Part shown: positions 10,721 to 22,698 of the stretch, one piece after another
How the letters are laid out: each line of letters opens with the position of its first letter
Numbering within the stretch: the stretch's first letter is position 1
Origin: Lepraria neglecta
Lineage: Eukaryota; Ascomycota; Lecanoromycetes; Lecanorales; Stereocaulaceae
DNA length: 64,000 nucleotides
NCBI GenBank assembly: GCA_033220425.1
Contig: CM065653.1
Coordinates: 372,001 to 436,000 of the forward strand
Direction: 5' to 3'
Program-made: the position numbers and the translations under genes
Notes under the pieces: generated by a model
What the model was told of the DNA's origin: nothing
The model's input: the letters and a program-made list of their open reading frames with translations, nothing else
Databases searched by the model: none

Positions 10721-12573
10721 TCACGAGCCCTTCGACACCTCGCTTAGGGTTTTAAGTCCTTCCGGATCCAGTTCCGGGCCTACTTCCTTCTCCTCTTCCT
10801 CCCGGATAATTTCCTGACTGACCCTCACTCTCTCCTCTTCAACCTCATTGTCCGAATGCAGAATCTTACCAAGCCCTTCGCTCATACTCTTCCTCGCTTC
10901 CTTGACAATAGCGTCAGCTTCGCTAATACCGCCTTTCTTCGTGGAAGGTGGGTCTCCTTCAACGCCTATGGGCTCGGTCTTCTTCTCAACAGTTTGCTGA
11001 AGAGCTTTATTGTCGAAGCGGACGATCATGCAGGAGAGGTTGTCCGTTGAGAAACGGGCGAGGGCGTGGTCGACGAGGAGTTTCGAAGCGATCTGCGGGT
11101 CGTGGGTGTGGCGGACTAGGTCGACGGCTTCTTGGTCTGTGCATACGTCCCACAGCTGCAACTTGCGTGAGCTTCTATGTTTGATGACATCAACGTCGTA
11201 GATGGAATACTTACACCATCACAAGCTAATATTAGAAATTCGTCGATGTCTGGTTGTATCACTGTCTCCGTAGTATAAGGATGTCCGGTGACTAGATCCT
11301 TCATATACGCATCACCCAAAGCTCTTGTTACAGCCAGTACACCGTTTACGCGGTTGTTGAGAATCAATCCTCCGGCATTCGATATGCGTTTGCCCTCATT
11401 CTCATCGCTGCCTTTGTGGTCGTACGATAAACGTAAGGCTTTACCATTGCGGCAGAGCACGATACGTGCATCACCCACATTTGCAGTGTACAGTACACGT
11501 TGTCGAGTGGCCGAATTCTGGAGCTTTGGCATAGGGGTACTCGAGGCGAAGCCTGGGAGAGCAGCTTTGCTCTGTGGAGTCGGGGCCTCGGATTTGGCGT
11601 CGCTATTTGGGGGCTCTAACGCAGCTTTTACAGCTGCAGCGGCGGCAGGTGCAATGGCAGTCGAGCCGGTGGCCGACTGGGAGTTCGGTATCCTATCTTC
11701 CCACCTCAGGACGGCGCAAATTGCCGTGCAACCGCTATTCTTGAGCGGTAGCTTGTCAAGTTGTTGATCTACACTCGTAAATGTCTGATCCAAGAGCTCC
11801 GGAACAGGCGTATTGGGGTTTCTTCGTATCATGTCTTCCAGTAGAACATGAAGCTTCTTTCCACACCAATCTGCAGCAAACGTGCCTGCGTGGCCATCAA
11901 AGATAGCGAAATAGCCGTTGTCGGTTTCAACAACGTGCTGAGTATTCGTCGGGCTGAGTGAGAGGCTGGTACTCGATTCCTGAGCGTCCTTTGATCTCTG
12001 GCTCTTCTTACTACTCGTCGTCGACTCGGTGTCTGATGCAATATTCGGGGCGGGTGTGCTCAAAAAGTTGTAGAGATAAGCGTGAGTATCCTCCATCGTT
12101 CGTCTACATTTTTTGTTCTTGTCCTCTGTGACACCAACGCGGAAGGTCGATCTGGGTCCAGGACGGGACTCGCCAGCAGAGTTATTCAGCGAGCCTTGAG
12201 GTACGCTCAACGCAGGATCCGTCTTCCCAAGCTTCTGTATTGCCGAAGTCTGAGTCACCAGAGGGCCATCCGCACTTGAATTGCTTGGCGAACCGGAGAG
12301 ATGGAAGGAGTTCTTTGCGCTGGAAAACAAGGCGCCAGCTTTGGCTATCCCACTGCTTCTACGCTTCTTCTCGCCGCCATTCTGACCAGCTTCATCTTGT
12401 GACTTTCTTAAACCCGTGCTATTCAGGCCTACGTCGGCATCGTCTTCGCTCACGGATTGCAAGGAAACACCATCGGGTATGCTGCCGGGACCCGAGGTGG
12501 GTTTGGGGCTTGGTTGTGTTGCAAGGCCTGACTCGTTGCTTTCTTTGGTGGGACTGCTGGAGCTGCCAAACAT
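10721..12573 (-). CDS. PP2C-type Ser/Thr protein phosphatase, two exons
   Basis: Mn/Mg-dependent phosphatase of the PPM family. Exons (minus) 12573-11215 and 11155-10721 join at [17 protein letters not shown], restoring the ACDGxWD metal-binding motif; total 597 residues. Earlier metal-site motifs are [18 protein letters not shown] (RRTMED) and [10 protein letters not shown]. Later ones are [18 protein letters not shown] and LAVTRALGD. The N-terminal 130 residues are Ser/Pro-rich and probably disordered. An Ala/Pro-rich insert sits around residues 300-345. The C-terminal tail after [10 protein letters not shown] is charged and coiled-coil-like. ATG 12573 is the first Met; upstream the frame stays open ([14 protein letters not shown] precedes it) but has no ATG for over 300 nt, so an upstream coding exon cannot be excluded. 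Confidence 0.9.
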
Positions 12574-13634
12574 CCTGTTCAGCAGGCCGCCTCCCTGAGT
12601 GGTGAGGCTCCTTCTCTTAGGCCCTGCCAGTGTGATGGATTTGGTGGTACTAGGTCCCCCGCGGAGACTAGTGGGGTATCGTAAATGAGGGCCGTCGGAA
12701 GAGAGGGAACAGCTGGTGTTGGAAGTAGAGAAGGTAGAAGATGAGGGACGAGGTTATAAATAGGTATCAGATCAAGAGGCGTGTGTAAGGAGCGTCAATG
12801 TGTCGAATATGGGGCAGAAGTGTCAATGAACGACTGAGGATGTTGGGGCCTCTGGGACTTTTGATGATCAGCAAAGGTACCCCGTATTGGATTGTACCAC
12901 TGTAACGTAGTCATCTGATGCTCCTCGAGGAAGCAATCATGCATACCAAACAAGGCAATAGAGAGCGAGGAGTCCGGTGAGCATAGGCAACTTACATGCT
13001 TGTTGTTTTAATAAGCGGGGTATTTCCCTTCAGGTCACTTCGACATCAACACAAGAGGTAGATGGATGGTAGGATGAAGATGACAGAAATTCCACCAGAG
13101 GGTCGCGTCGACCCAGGATTGGCTTTGGTGTTGGTGGGACGACGTCTCATCCAAATGTTGGTAGGGCCCAGCACGCAAACCCAACGCCCGGCGATCCTTG
13201 GCGTTATGGTTTCTACGGGATGACGCAGCACGAGAACGGTTTTGCAACGCGGGGGTGGGGAAGAAGCCACAAAGTTAATGGTATAGCATCAATATATCGG
13301 AGAGGACCGAATCGTTCAACTACGACGAACTCAAGGACAATTACTACTGGTTCAACAGTGGGACAAGCGCAGTCTGTCTCAAAGTATACGCTCTCAGGGG
13401 AGCTTGTTTGAGATACTGCAAGTGTTGAAAGAGCGATGAGTATTCGAAGCGCACCGCAGAATTTCTGTGGCGGCCTGTTCTCTATCCGCTGTAGCGATGT
13501 AGAGAATTGCTCAACTTTCTTACTCTCCTTCCATCTAAATCGCATGCAACTTGGGTATCTGCCTCCGCATTCCATCGGATAAGCCAGTAGCATGATCTCG
13601 CTTTTTTCCATGAAACCATGCTAGTAGATACCCC
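12574..13634. other. Spacer upstream of PP2C, downstream of CAND1
   Basis: About 1 kb holding the PP2C promoter and CAND1 3' UTR. An unbroken frame at 13213-13611 (minus) has no recognisable protein features. No gene supported. Confidence 0.55.
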
Positions 13635-16600
13635 CTATGCATCCTGACTTTTCACTTCGTTCTCCATGACCTGTACTTGTGGTTTGAATTCTTTCGCAAC
13701 CCACTCCCAGTATTGCTTCCATGCTTGTCCCTGAACGTTGACCGTAGGACCTGAAGCTGATGGGAATGCGTTGTGGAGCAGGACAGTAACTTTGAGCGCT
13801 CCTTTGCTCGCCTCAGTCGCCTTCTCCACTTCCTGTTTGACAGAGTTCTCCTTCGGCTTATAGGCCAATATAACACGAAAGCGCTCGGCGATAGAGTCCA
13901 GACGACGTGATGTCTCATCGGGCTCAAGGACAATTAGTTTTGTTAGCATGAGGTTGCAAAGGACCTTTATCTCATGTTCGTCCTTGATTCCCGCAAGCAC
14001 ACGGTCGAAGAAATCAAGTGTATTTATACGTGTATATGCATTCTCCATCAATGAATACAAGGTCTCGTACGCGCTCTAAGGAAACTGTCAGCTTCTGAGG
14101 AATAAATCTTGCTAGACGGGTCCACATACCTTGCGAAGTTCAAGACCGTCGTCGACCTTATGCTTGAAAGGCCCCATTTGTACCTCGCGTATCAGATCAT
14201 GATTGATCTTAGACTCTTTCATGACCAGTGGGATGAGTTGTGCCAATTGCCCCAGGATGATGTCCGATTTATGTTGTAATGCAGAGTTCAGAGTACCTAA
14301 GGCGAGTCGTCGATTATCAAGGTTTAGATCATTGAGCATCGTAGTCAGCATCTTCAACAAGATTGGCTTGAGAACCTCGTCGAAAGCGTCATCACTATCG
14401 GCAAAAGTGAACCGGATTGCCTGAATAACCATGCCTCTCACTGTAGGCGTAGGGTCTTCCAGATATTTCTAAAGGCTCCAGTCAGCACAGCACTACAATT
14501 AAAGCAAGAGGGGTCTTACCTGGAGCATTGAAAGGTAAGTCTTCGGCTCAATAATGGTAAGCCTGCCTAAGCACTCGGCTCCCAAGACTCTGTTATCCTC
14601 CGCTTGGGATGCTGTTAATAGCTTCTTCCAGATGTCCTTTGTGTACAGCGATATATCCGAATGGGCTTTACCAACATATTGCAGGATTTCCTTGATGGAG
14701 TGAAGTGAGAGGTATTGCATTTGGCCGGTCTTCTCAGAGTTCGACAGTATCACTGGTAAATACGTGTTGATATTGCCTGCTCCGGCACGACCCAGGGCCA
14801 CGGCTGCCGCACGAGGCACATTCTCGGACTTTGAGCTGAAGTGCGAGGTGAACAGATTTGGCTCCAACGGTGACGAGGTCCCCAAGCGTAGACCTGCTTC
14901 GCCAAGGACTGAGAGAGCGAGACACTTCCGCTGGCTATCTTTGGAAGATCGTAGTTCCGTTTCGAAATCTGTAATTCTCACTCCGACCGTCGAGCCCCCG
15001 GAGACCAGTAATGTACCAATCGCTTTACCAACAACAGCCGGGTCACCAGCAACGCCCACTTTCTGAAGCAAGCCTTGCATCAATGGTTGTCCGACAGCTT
15101 GGTCTCCAATAATCTTGACCAGGGCCAGATACGACTCGAAGACGGCCCCACCAAGCGGAGAAAGAACGACAGCACACAGGGCATCAATCAAATGCTCGTC
15201 GACGACTTTTCTGGGATTTCGCTTGACAAGCTTGCCAAGCACTGACATGGCCATTCCGAGGAGATTGAGATCTTGTGCGCTGATGAGTGGTAGCAGCATG
15301 CTAGATAAATTATAGAGAGTGCCGTCGTCCAAGCCACCGACTGCCATAGAGTTAGAAACGAAACTCCTTAACGCAGTCAGGCTTGCTCCACGAAGATTTC
15401 GATCCGCCTTCCGTAGCTGAGCTCCCAACTCGAGCGTAACAGCTCGCACCCAGGCTGGCTGCAGGTCTTTCTGATCCACTGCGGACATCGCAACAACGTC
15501 AACAGACTTGACGGCAGAGAGACGGGTAGTCTCGTTCTTGAGTCGATCTTGAAGAACCCCAAGGGCTTTCGAGCGTTGTTCAGCCGCGAGAAGACTTACG
15601 TTACTAGACCCTGAAGTGCGAGCAAGAAGCACGCCAAGCGCATGAATGGCTCGTTGTCGCACTTCCAAATCTGCATCAGCGGCTACAGCACGAGCAAGCA
15701 CAACTTCGTATATGTCGTTGAGGTACGTTTTTCGCTGCTGTTCGGTACCGGCAGATCGAGGTGGAGTCAGGACCTTGATTATACTCTCGAGCGTAAGAAG
15801 GGCCTCGCTCGACACCTTATAGTATTTGTCTTTAGCACTAATGACAATGCTAGGGACAATTATTCCGATATACGGCGTGATGACCTTCGACGAGTGGGTG
15901 TCACAGATCGCACTGAGTAATTGCAATGTCTCGAGACGCATCTTACTGCCCGTTGCTGCTGCTGCACCCCCAACCAATGTTGAGGCAGAGCCGCTACCTG
16001 ATCCGCCTGAAGTCTTGACCGCATCAATAAGAGGCTCAACAATCTTGTTGAGATTGTCAGACAGGCCACCATGCTGCACCAGAACTAGGTCACGTAGCAA
16101 AGTAATCGAGGCCTGTTTTGTGGGAACCGAGTTTTGCTTAAGCAACTTGGCTATGCCACGAACAATGGCAGGACTGAGTCGAGCAAGATCTGCTTTGGGC
16201 CCGGAGACTGGGGAGGGTGAGGCAGCCGGAGAGCTCAGACCCATGGAGGACGCGAAGACACCCGATGCGCTGAAAGAAGCGGATTCACTGTCTACCCTCC
16301 GTCTTTTACGTGAGCGGGCAGCATATTCCGCTGTAAAGTCAATATCTTGGTCGACGTTTGCTCCTATCAACGAGACTCCTTCCCCAGTCTTCCTGATTAG
16401 GGTCGCTAAGGTGGTAAGAATCTCGAGCCTGACGTTTTCCTCTCTCTCCTGGAAGCGGTTGACCAAAACTGGCGCAACTTTATCGTACAATGTCCCATTA
16501 TCTAGCAAATCGCCATTGCTTCTAGTTGAGATAATCGCGTAGAGTGCCTTCGCAGCGCATCGGCGAACTTTCCAGCTTGCGTCGTCATCATCACTCATGG

Positions 16601-17853
16601 CTCCATCTTCTTCGAAGTCCTCTTCTTCTTCATCTAGGCCGTTGGTTTCAGCATCGTCATCTTCGTCTCCTTGGGTACCACCCATCTCTTCATCGTCTAC
16701 GTCAGCAGCAGAATTTGGATCGTAAACAACATATCGTAGAGCAGCATCGATAGACTCGTTAGTGAACATGCGCATGTCATTACTGCAAGTTGAGAGAAAT
16801 CCTTCCAATGCCACTAGCCCAGCTTCTCGAACTTCTTCGATCTCGAGATTGGGCGTACCATTATCAGCCATCTCTTCCATTGCATCATCGTACTCTTGTT
16901 CGCTTAGTGCACTCAACACGAACGGTGCAAGTGTCTTTAAGTACGGACCGAGCCTCTGCGGTATAGATCTCGAAAGGGAGCCAAGCATTGTGATGAGGAG
17001 TCGCCTCTTTGGCAATGTCAGCTGAGCGCTTCGAAAGCTTTCGAGCGTGCCAGTCACAAAAGTGCTCAGCAGGCGGTCTGACATGTAGACTGCGAGAATA
17101 GATATGGCAATCACGGCTTTCTTCTTGATGACAGAGCCAGTCCGTTCGTCATCCAGAATGCTCATGATGGCCTTTTGGAAAGCTTGCTTCTCTGGATCTT
17201 GAAGCATAGGGCCGAAGCATCTGATCACCTCAATGAGAACGTCAACTGCATCACTATCCACTCCCTTTTCTGAGCCAATTTCCAGCATCCCAGGTGGTGG
17301 GGCAGGAAGATTTTCCAGTCCATGGGGGATCACGATGTAACCCAGCAATCGCGGTACGAGGACTCTACTTATGGCAGAATATGCATCTTGTGTTTTCGGA
17401 GTGGGAGGAATGCCAGGCAATGGACGTGGGAAAGCCGTGATGAAGGTCCTCAAGGCGGTAGCAGGTATTGAGGTGTCTACGGAGTGTGTGGTCTTGATGT
17501 TTGACACTCGATGGACGAACGGGGCCAGTATGTCGGGAGGCAATTTGAGGACGAGCGCGCCGACACTGCAATAAGTCAGCTACCCTACGATTTAGGTGTA
17601 CCCAGGGAATGGCTTACCACTTGATGGCCTGGTTTTGGACCTCTCCATTTTGGTCATCTAGAGTCTGGAGCACACCGTCGATAACCTTAGCACTTGTGTG
17701 ATAGTCACTGACCAGGAAATTTGGTGCCCCGGCATCCAACGTATTGTGGAGATCATTCAGAGACATGTAACGAAGGTCAGCGTCTGCATCGCTCAGCTTT
17801 GGTAGCAGTGCCAGACACTGTGCAGGTGTGACTTGAGATCCTGAAGGCGCCAT
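13635..17853 (-). CDS. CAND1: CAND1/TIP120 cullin exchange factor, four exons
   Basis: HEAT-repeat protein that wraps un-neddylated cullin-RBX1 and swaps SCF substrate receptors. Exons (minus) 17853-17618, 17565-14520, 14468-14130 and 14075-13635 give 4,062 nt (1,353 residues), the usual fungal size, all in phase. It is HEAT repeats from end to end. It has the N-terminal conserved LSDADADLRYMSLNDL and a central acidic loop (DDEEMGGTQGDEDDDAE) followed by SWKVRRCAAKALYAII. The C-terminal TIP120 domain has TVRGMVIQAIRFTF, DNRRLALGTLNSA, GPFKHKVDDGLELRK and SAYETLYSLMENAYTRI. The gene is divergent from the acidic mitochondrial protein gene at 18355. Functionally it opposes DCN1 encoded 5 kb away: Dcn1 favours neddylation, CAND1 binds the de-neddylated cullin. 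Confidence 0.95.
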
Positions 17854-18354
17854 GATGAATCGTTAAGGCTCGTTGAAACAAGGAAGAACGTATTGCACAC
17901 AGTGAAGCAGCAGGCCCTGAAAGTGTTGTAGAGACAGAAAGTGTTGGACCCGATGCTGTGCTCGGGAAGATCTAAGCGTCCAGGCAGCTCTGCTCATTGA
18001 ACAGTGCTTGATGCATGTGTATGTAGGCAACTATGCTTAGTTCAGCCTTTGTGACATGTAGTGAGGCCCCCGAAAACCTGCTACGAAAGTCGTACCGCAG
18101 ATGTTTCACAAGCAAAGTCGATATAAATCTTATGGACTTTGAAAGCTTCAAGTGAGGGCGCGGCTATTCTTCGGTCTTGGCAGAATGACGATCAATTTCG
18201 AGCTCTCAAAGCTTGGCGCTTTTCCGTCCATCCTCCCTCACCAGCCATTGTGTCATCCATTGACCTCTTTTGAGTAGTTGATCGAGCTAAAGTTGTCTCC
18301 ATTGATCTCCGTCGCAGCTTGTATTAAACTTTTCTCCTCTGCCAGGTCATCGAG
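17854..18354. other. Divergent promoter region
   Basis: About 500 bp between the CAND1 start (minus) and the start of the acidic mitochondrial protein gene (plus); likely a shared bidirectional promoter. No gene seen. Confidence 0.55.
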
Positions 18355-19430
18355 ATGGTGATCCCAAGAGCTTCCCGTTGGACTTCTAGGCTTTTCAATC
18401 AATCGGCACGGATAGCTAGGAATACGAACCGCACACGGTCATGGCAGCAAGCTCAACGGCGTGCATATTCCAGCGAAGGTGGAGGGCATGGTACCCAGCA
18501 GTCGGGATTTCTCGCAGGCGATCTACCATGGTGAGCCACAGCCCGCTTTCAACCCCAGCTTTATACCGTCCTAGCAATATTGGTGGTCAGCTAAATTATG
18601 ATTGCAAAATTGAATACACTCATTAAGCAGTTTTTGGGGACTTCAGTGCTAATCGATTCGCCCAGGGCCCTTGGAGCCATTATTGTCACCATACCATCCA
18701 CGTGGTACCTAATGCAACCGCAAATTGAGAGATTGGATCGACCAAAAGGAAGCGGGCACGGACACGGACACGAGGGCGAAGGACACGATGAGCATGGTGA
18801 GGAGTCCGAGGGTGGCGATGAAGGCGAAGAACAAGAATCCGAGGAAGACAAGGGCGAGGACGAATCCAAAGAGGGCGGAGAGGGAGGCAAGTCAGACGAT
18901 TCCGATAGTGAGGGGGGCAGCAGGACACCCCCGATACGTCTGATGATGAAGGATCAGAGAACGGTGCCAAAGAGGTTGACTCCGGCAAGAACGTTGAGGG
19001 TGTGCAATTCAAAGGTGCTACTTCTGGCGGCACCAAAGACAACAATGAGCAAGGCGATACACGGAAGCATATCCCAGATGCGAAAGGAGGTAACAAGAAG
19101 AGAATAGAGAGCGACTACGCAAAAAGACAAGGCGAGGCTCAAAAGCCAGAAGAAGACCCGAGCGACAAAGATTTGGTAATGTGCCCACATATTGACTATA
19201 CCCCCAATCAGGATAGCCATCTAACAACGCCTTTCTAGGCTGCTTCTTCGAAAGACGTAGATGACAAGTCGAGGACTTCGCAATCCGGAAAGCAAGAAGG
19301 GCTATCGAACACCGACACCAAGCATTCAACTGATATCGCCAACGATCCCGAGAAGAGTACCAAAGCCGAAGGCGGCCCAGAGACAGCGAAAAATAAGGGG
19401 ACTGTCGATCCCTCAAGACCACAGGTCTAA
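18355..19430 (+). CDS. Acidic, mitochondria-targeted conserved fungal protein, apparent frameshift
   Basis: Conserved ascomycete protein of unknown function. Exons 18355-18530, 18666-19175 and 19239-19430 fit by splice site and phase at both junctions (DLPW|ALGAIIV; DKDL|AASSKD). The N-terminus (MVIPRASRWTSRLFN, Arg/Ser-rich, then RRAYSSEGG) is a typical matrix presequence. A hydrophobic segment WALGAIIVTIPSTWYLM follows. The middle is a His/Glu/Asp-rich disordered stretch, and the tail carries conserved RIESDYAKR and QSGKQEGLSNTDTKHS. Within exon 2 the frame must change near 18909-18930, at a G6 run: before it reads DSDSEGG, after it TPDTSDDEGSENG. One extra G would give a continuous EGGQQDTPDTSDDE. 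This is a one-base sequencing/assembly error or a real mutation; total length modulo 3 agrees with one lost base. Confidence 0.7.
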
Positions 19431-21393
19431 GTTCTCAGCAATACCTCTTTTAGGAGGTTGGGGACCTGCGTACTGACAAGCCTACAATATCCTGAAAACG
19501 AAAAGAAGCGGGCTCGTGGTTTTGCTGCATCAGCTTCTCGGCCGACATAAGGGTCTATGTTCTCGCCTTCCTCGATCGACACGTCTGTACAATATACATC
19601 ATAAAAGTGAAAGACAAATCAGATTTTTTCAATAGCAATGCTAAAGCCCTTTTTCCGCTCTTACATTCTGCCTAAGTCCTTGTTAGATCAGCACTGGTCA
19701 ATGTTGTGCCTCATCTCTGAATTGTCATCATTATCAAGAAGGGTCTTTCTCGTGGCTGCAGAGTCCAAAGAGCATGCATTGTTAACAAGAAGCTCAAAAA
19801 ACGCCAACTACGTTCATTTACACCCATTATTACATTTTCTCTAAAGAGCGTCCATGTGCTTCCTATTGTATACGTAGGCCCAGCTATTCGATAGTTATGC
19901 GGTTTCATTTCCCTTCTTATCTCCGTTTCATCAGCACCGAATTCCTCTCCCTTTGAACTTTGTCCACCGTGGAACTCAGCAAACTTTCAATTCTTCAAAC
20001 ATTAAGCCCGGATGCCATAGCTATGCTTATCTGCACATGATCAGCTACCTTCCAATATGCTAAATACCAACCTCTAAAGGCTTTATTGTCTGTCAGATGC
20101 TCTGGTCACTTTGCCGAACACTATGCTCATATGACTGCTGTATTTCGTTTGACAGGCCTGGATCGAGGCACCAGAGCATCCACCATGTCCTTTTGTTCGA
20201 AGATTATTGCTCGGCTCGAAGACTGATCTGGAGTCCAGCTGATACCATGGATGTTCGACAATGTCACCCTGATGTCTTTTGTCATGTCTTTTGTCATGTC
20301 TTTTGTCATGTCTTGTCTTCTTCTAATGCTCCAATGTCATACATCCACTTCTTCCCATCTTCAACTTTTTTCTCGTCGCTACAGATGTTTCGTTTTTCAA
20401 AGTTTCCCGGCTCAGATTTATGGAAATGCCTCATAGAATGACCACGTCACAAGGCCAGGCATTGGAAAGCCTTGCAAGATATTTCCCGCTAAATCAAGAT
20501 ACTTTCTCCAACAGGCCTTGCTCTCGTGGAAGCTTCGAAGTAGGCCGCATTAGCCGAACCCTGAGATTCTATTCTCGGTATCTTTTCTCATACGCTCCTG
20601 ATACTTTGTTGCATGTCAATCCCAAGTGACCACCACGTTTGAGATATGTATCATCACTACCAATGTCAGCGTAATGGAGCGCCTGGGCCGGTGCTTATTT
20701 TCCCAGAAGAGAGATGATGGCGAAGATGTCCCGCCGCTTCGATCCCGCCGCAGCCCTGCTTGCGCTACTCTCGGCGGGGTAACCGAATGCCAATCAGCAC
20801 TCACTGATTGCTATACTAGCGACCGGATCGCTGCAGGATCGCTGCAGGATCAGAGGAACCTAGTGCAAACGTGGAAGGCACACGCTATTTCGCCATGTGC
20901 GGTCATGTGCGTGGTGCAGGTCCGTCGAAGTCTATCAGATCTTTTTATCACCACCGTCTCATGTGTTGCGTCAAATCTCCGCAATTGGGCTGTGGCGATT
21001 GCTGTAGCATCCAATCTCCAACTAACAGTCAACAATTGGGCCGGAACGTACTCTAAGATCCGCTGTGCCGCGATGTAGGTAAGTGATTGCTTGCAAATTC
21101 TCTCGTTCCAGGTACATGTTGACTACTTCTACACTCCACACCTACTCTCCAAAAATTGGAGCTCTCCAATTACCCAACTGCAACAAGTGCTACTCCTTCC
21201 ACACCTTCGGAGCCCAATCGCAACAAGTATTAATAAGCACGCAATATAGTCTAATTCATTAATCAAGTTTGTCAAGCTGTCACTGCTGCTGTGCTCTCCC
21301 CCAGCACGCCAATAGCAGCTTCCTGCATCTTTTCCACGTCTGAAACATCCATGGTCTTAACAGGCTTCTTTGATGGTTTGATGGACTCCTACA
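19431..21393. other. Gene-free interval with short tandem repeats
   Basis: No protein of recognisable family. It contains three tandem copies of TTTTGTCATGTC (about 20276-20312) and a doubled 11-mer, ATCGCTGCAGG, near 20826-20850. Open frames here (such as 20626-21078 plus) have no conserved features. Confidence 0.5.
20276..20312 (+). repeat. 12-bp tandem repeat, three copies
   Basis: Three perfect tandem copies of TTTTGTCATGTC, followed by a partial TTGTC. Length divisible by three, so it reads as a repeated FVMS in one frame, but no gene is supported here. Confidence 0.8.
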
Positions 21394-22698
21394 ATGTCGA
21401 TACTCTTCTACAAACGTCCTGAGTACGTCCTCAAACGGAATGGACCCCTCGCAGAATGCAAGAGGAGAGGTGGGACCGCTCAGGATTGTTCTACTGCTGC
21501 AATTCCCCTAGAGCTTTCCTTCGAGAACGTCGTCTGCAACAAGTGCCTGTCACCATGCAGTCTACAGGACTTCCTCAACTATCTGACCTACGTGACCCAT
21601 GACGCCGAAAACCTCCAGTTCTATCTATGGATGGTTGACTACTTCCAACGGTTCCGCAATGCACCAAAGACCGAGAAAATGCTCTCGCCGAAATGGAAAC
21701 CCAATGATCCTAGATCCACAAGCAGGACCACGGACCGAACAGAGAAACCATTGTTTGGCTCTCGGGAGATCGATTTGCACAGCGAAGATGTTTCCAATGG
21801 ATCCACGTGGGAAGACCAGTCAGAGTTCACAGACGACTATACGCAAACAATGAACTCGTTAAAATTCTCAATATCACCAGTTAGGCATCATGCAGCAGCT
21901 GGTTCTATGCAATGGCAAGCCTCTCCTCAGATGCAGCCATTCCGTGCTGAAATCAACCGTATCGTCACTCATTACATTTCACCCGGCAGCCCACGCCAGC
22001 TAAATCTATCCCACAATGATCGTGCCACCGTTCTGCGAGCTCTGGAATACACAACCCATCCATCGGCACTCACACTGGTCAAGAGAATGTTGGACTCCAC
22101 TTTACGCAACCAGTCTCACCCAAACTTTGTACGATGGGCAATCTGCAATGGGAACAAGGAATGGACCATCGGTCTTCGTGTCTTCGCTATCATGAACATC
22201 ACCACAGGATTCGTCATTGCCATCGTCCTGACGCTTTCCAAAGCCTCGCGCTGGTGGCGAATACTCGCCGCTCTCGAATGGTGGTTCGGTCTCACCAACA
22301 TCATTGCTGCATCCCAGGGTCTTTGCATCCTTCTGCATAGGATGCATTCTCGCCAGCACCACGCATGGGAAACTAGGAGCTACACTGTTGAGGACGATGA
22401 AGCTACGCTGAAAGGCCTCGATATCAGCTTCATACAATATGAAAGCACAAGGTCGAAGTGGCCTGTCAAGATGGAGGTGTTCGGTCCAGCGAACAACTAT
22501 AGCGGAGAGCCTTGGGTGAGCCAGTACTCACAGAGGCCATGGTATCGGAAACTGTTTGATAAGAGGATACCCGTGCATGAGACCGGCTTGAAACAGATCC
22601 AGAACCGGATGATAAGGCAGGCGGAGGCATGGGCCTTGATCATCACCATTCCGCTTACCATTGGCTTCGTGGCCATCCCTAACGGCAACCTCTACTAA
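21394..22698 (+). CDS. RGS-domain protein with C-terminal membrane segments (RAX1/RgsB-like)
   Basis: Single-exon 434-residue protein. An RGS-type fold is split: SLQDFLNYLTYVTHDAENLQ FYLW (about residues 69-90) is the start of the RGS helices. A long low-complexity insert (residues 105-180) follows, then FRAEINRIVTHYISPGSP, RATVLRALEYTTHPSAL and SHPNFVRWAICNGNKEW at 190-255. After it come hydrophobic helices (VFAIMNITTGFVIAIVLTL; LEWWFGLTNIIAASQGLCILL; near the C-terminus AWALIITIPLTIGFVAI). RGS plus C-terminal TM helices is the layout of fungal Rax1/RgsB proteins, which act in polarity or G-protein signalling. Assignment to that group is by layout only. ATG 21394 is used; it is the first Met of the open frame. 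Confidence 0.75.
   Translation: MSILFYKRPEYVLKRNGPLAECKRRGGTAQDCSTAAIPLELSFENVVCNKCLSPCSLQDFLNYLTYVTHDAENLQFYLWMVDYFQRFRNAPKTEKMLSPKWKPNDPRSTSRTTDRTEKPLFGSREIDLHSEDVSNGSTWEDQSEFTDDYTQTMNSLKFSISPVRHHAAAGSMQWQASPQMQPFRAEINRIVTHYISPGSPRQLNLSHNDRATVLRALEYTTHPSALTLVKRMLDSTLRNQSHPNFVRWAICNGNKEWTIGLRVFAIMNITTGFVIAIVLTLSKASRWWRILAALEWWFGLTNIIAASQGLCILLHRMHSRQHHAWETRSYTVEDDEATLKGLDISFIQYESTRSKWPVKMEVFGPANNYSGEPWVSQYSQRPWYRKLFDKRIPVHETGLKQIQNRMIRQAEAWALIITIPLTIGFVAIPNGNLY

Noticed and set aside
20626-21078. 150-codon plus frame in the gene-free interval
   Set aside because: No recognisable motif, biased composition and no neighbouring exon signals.
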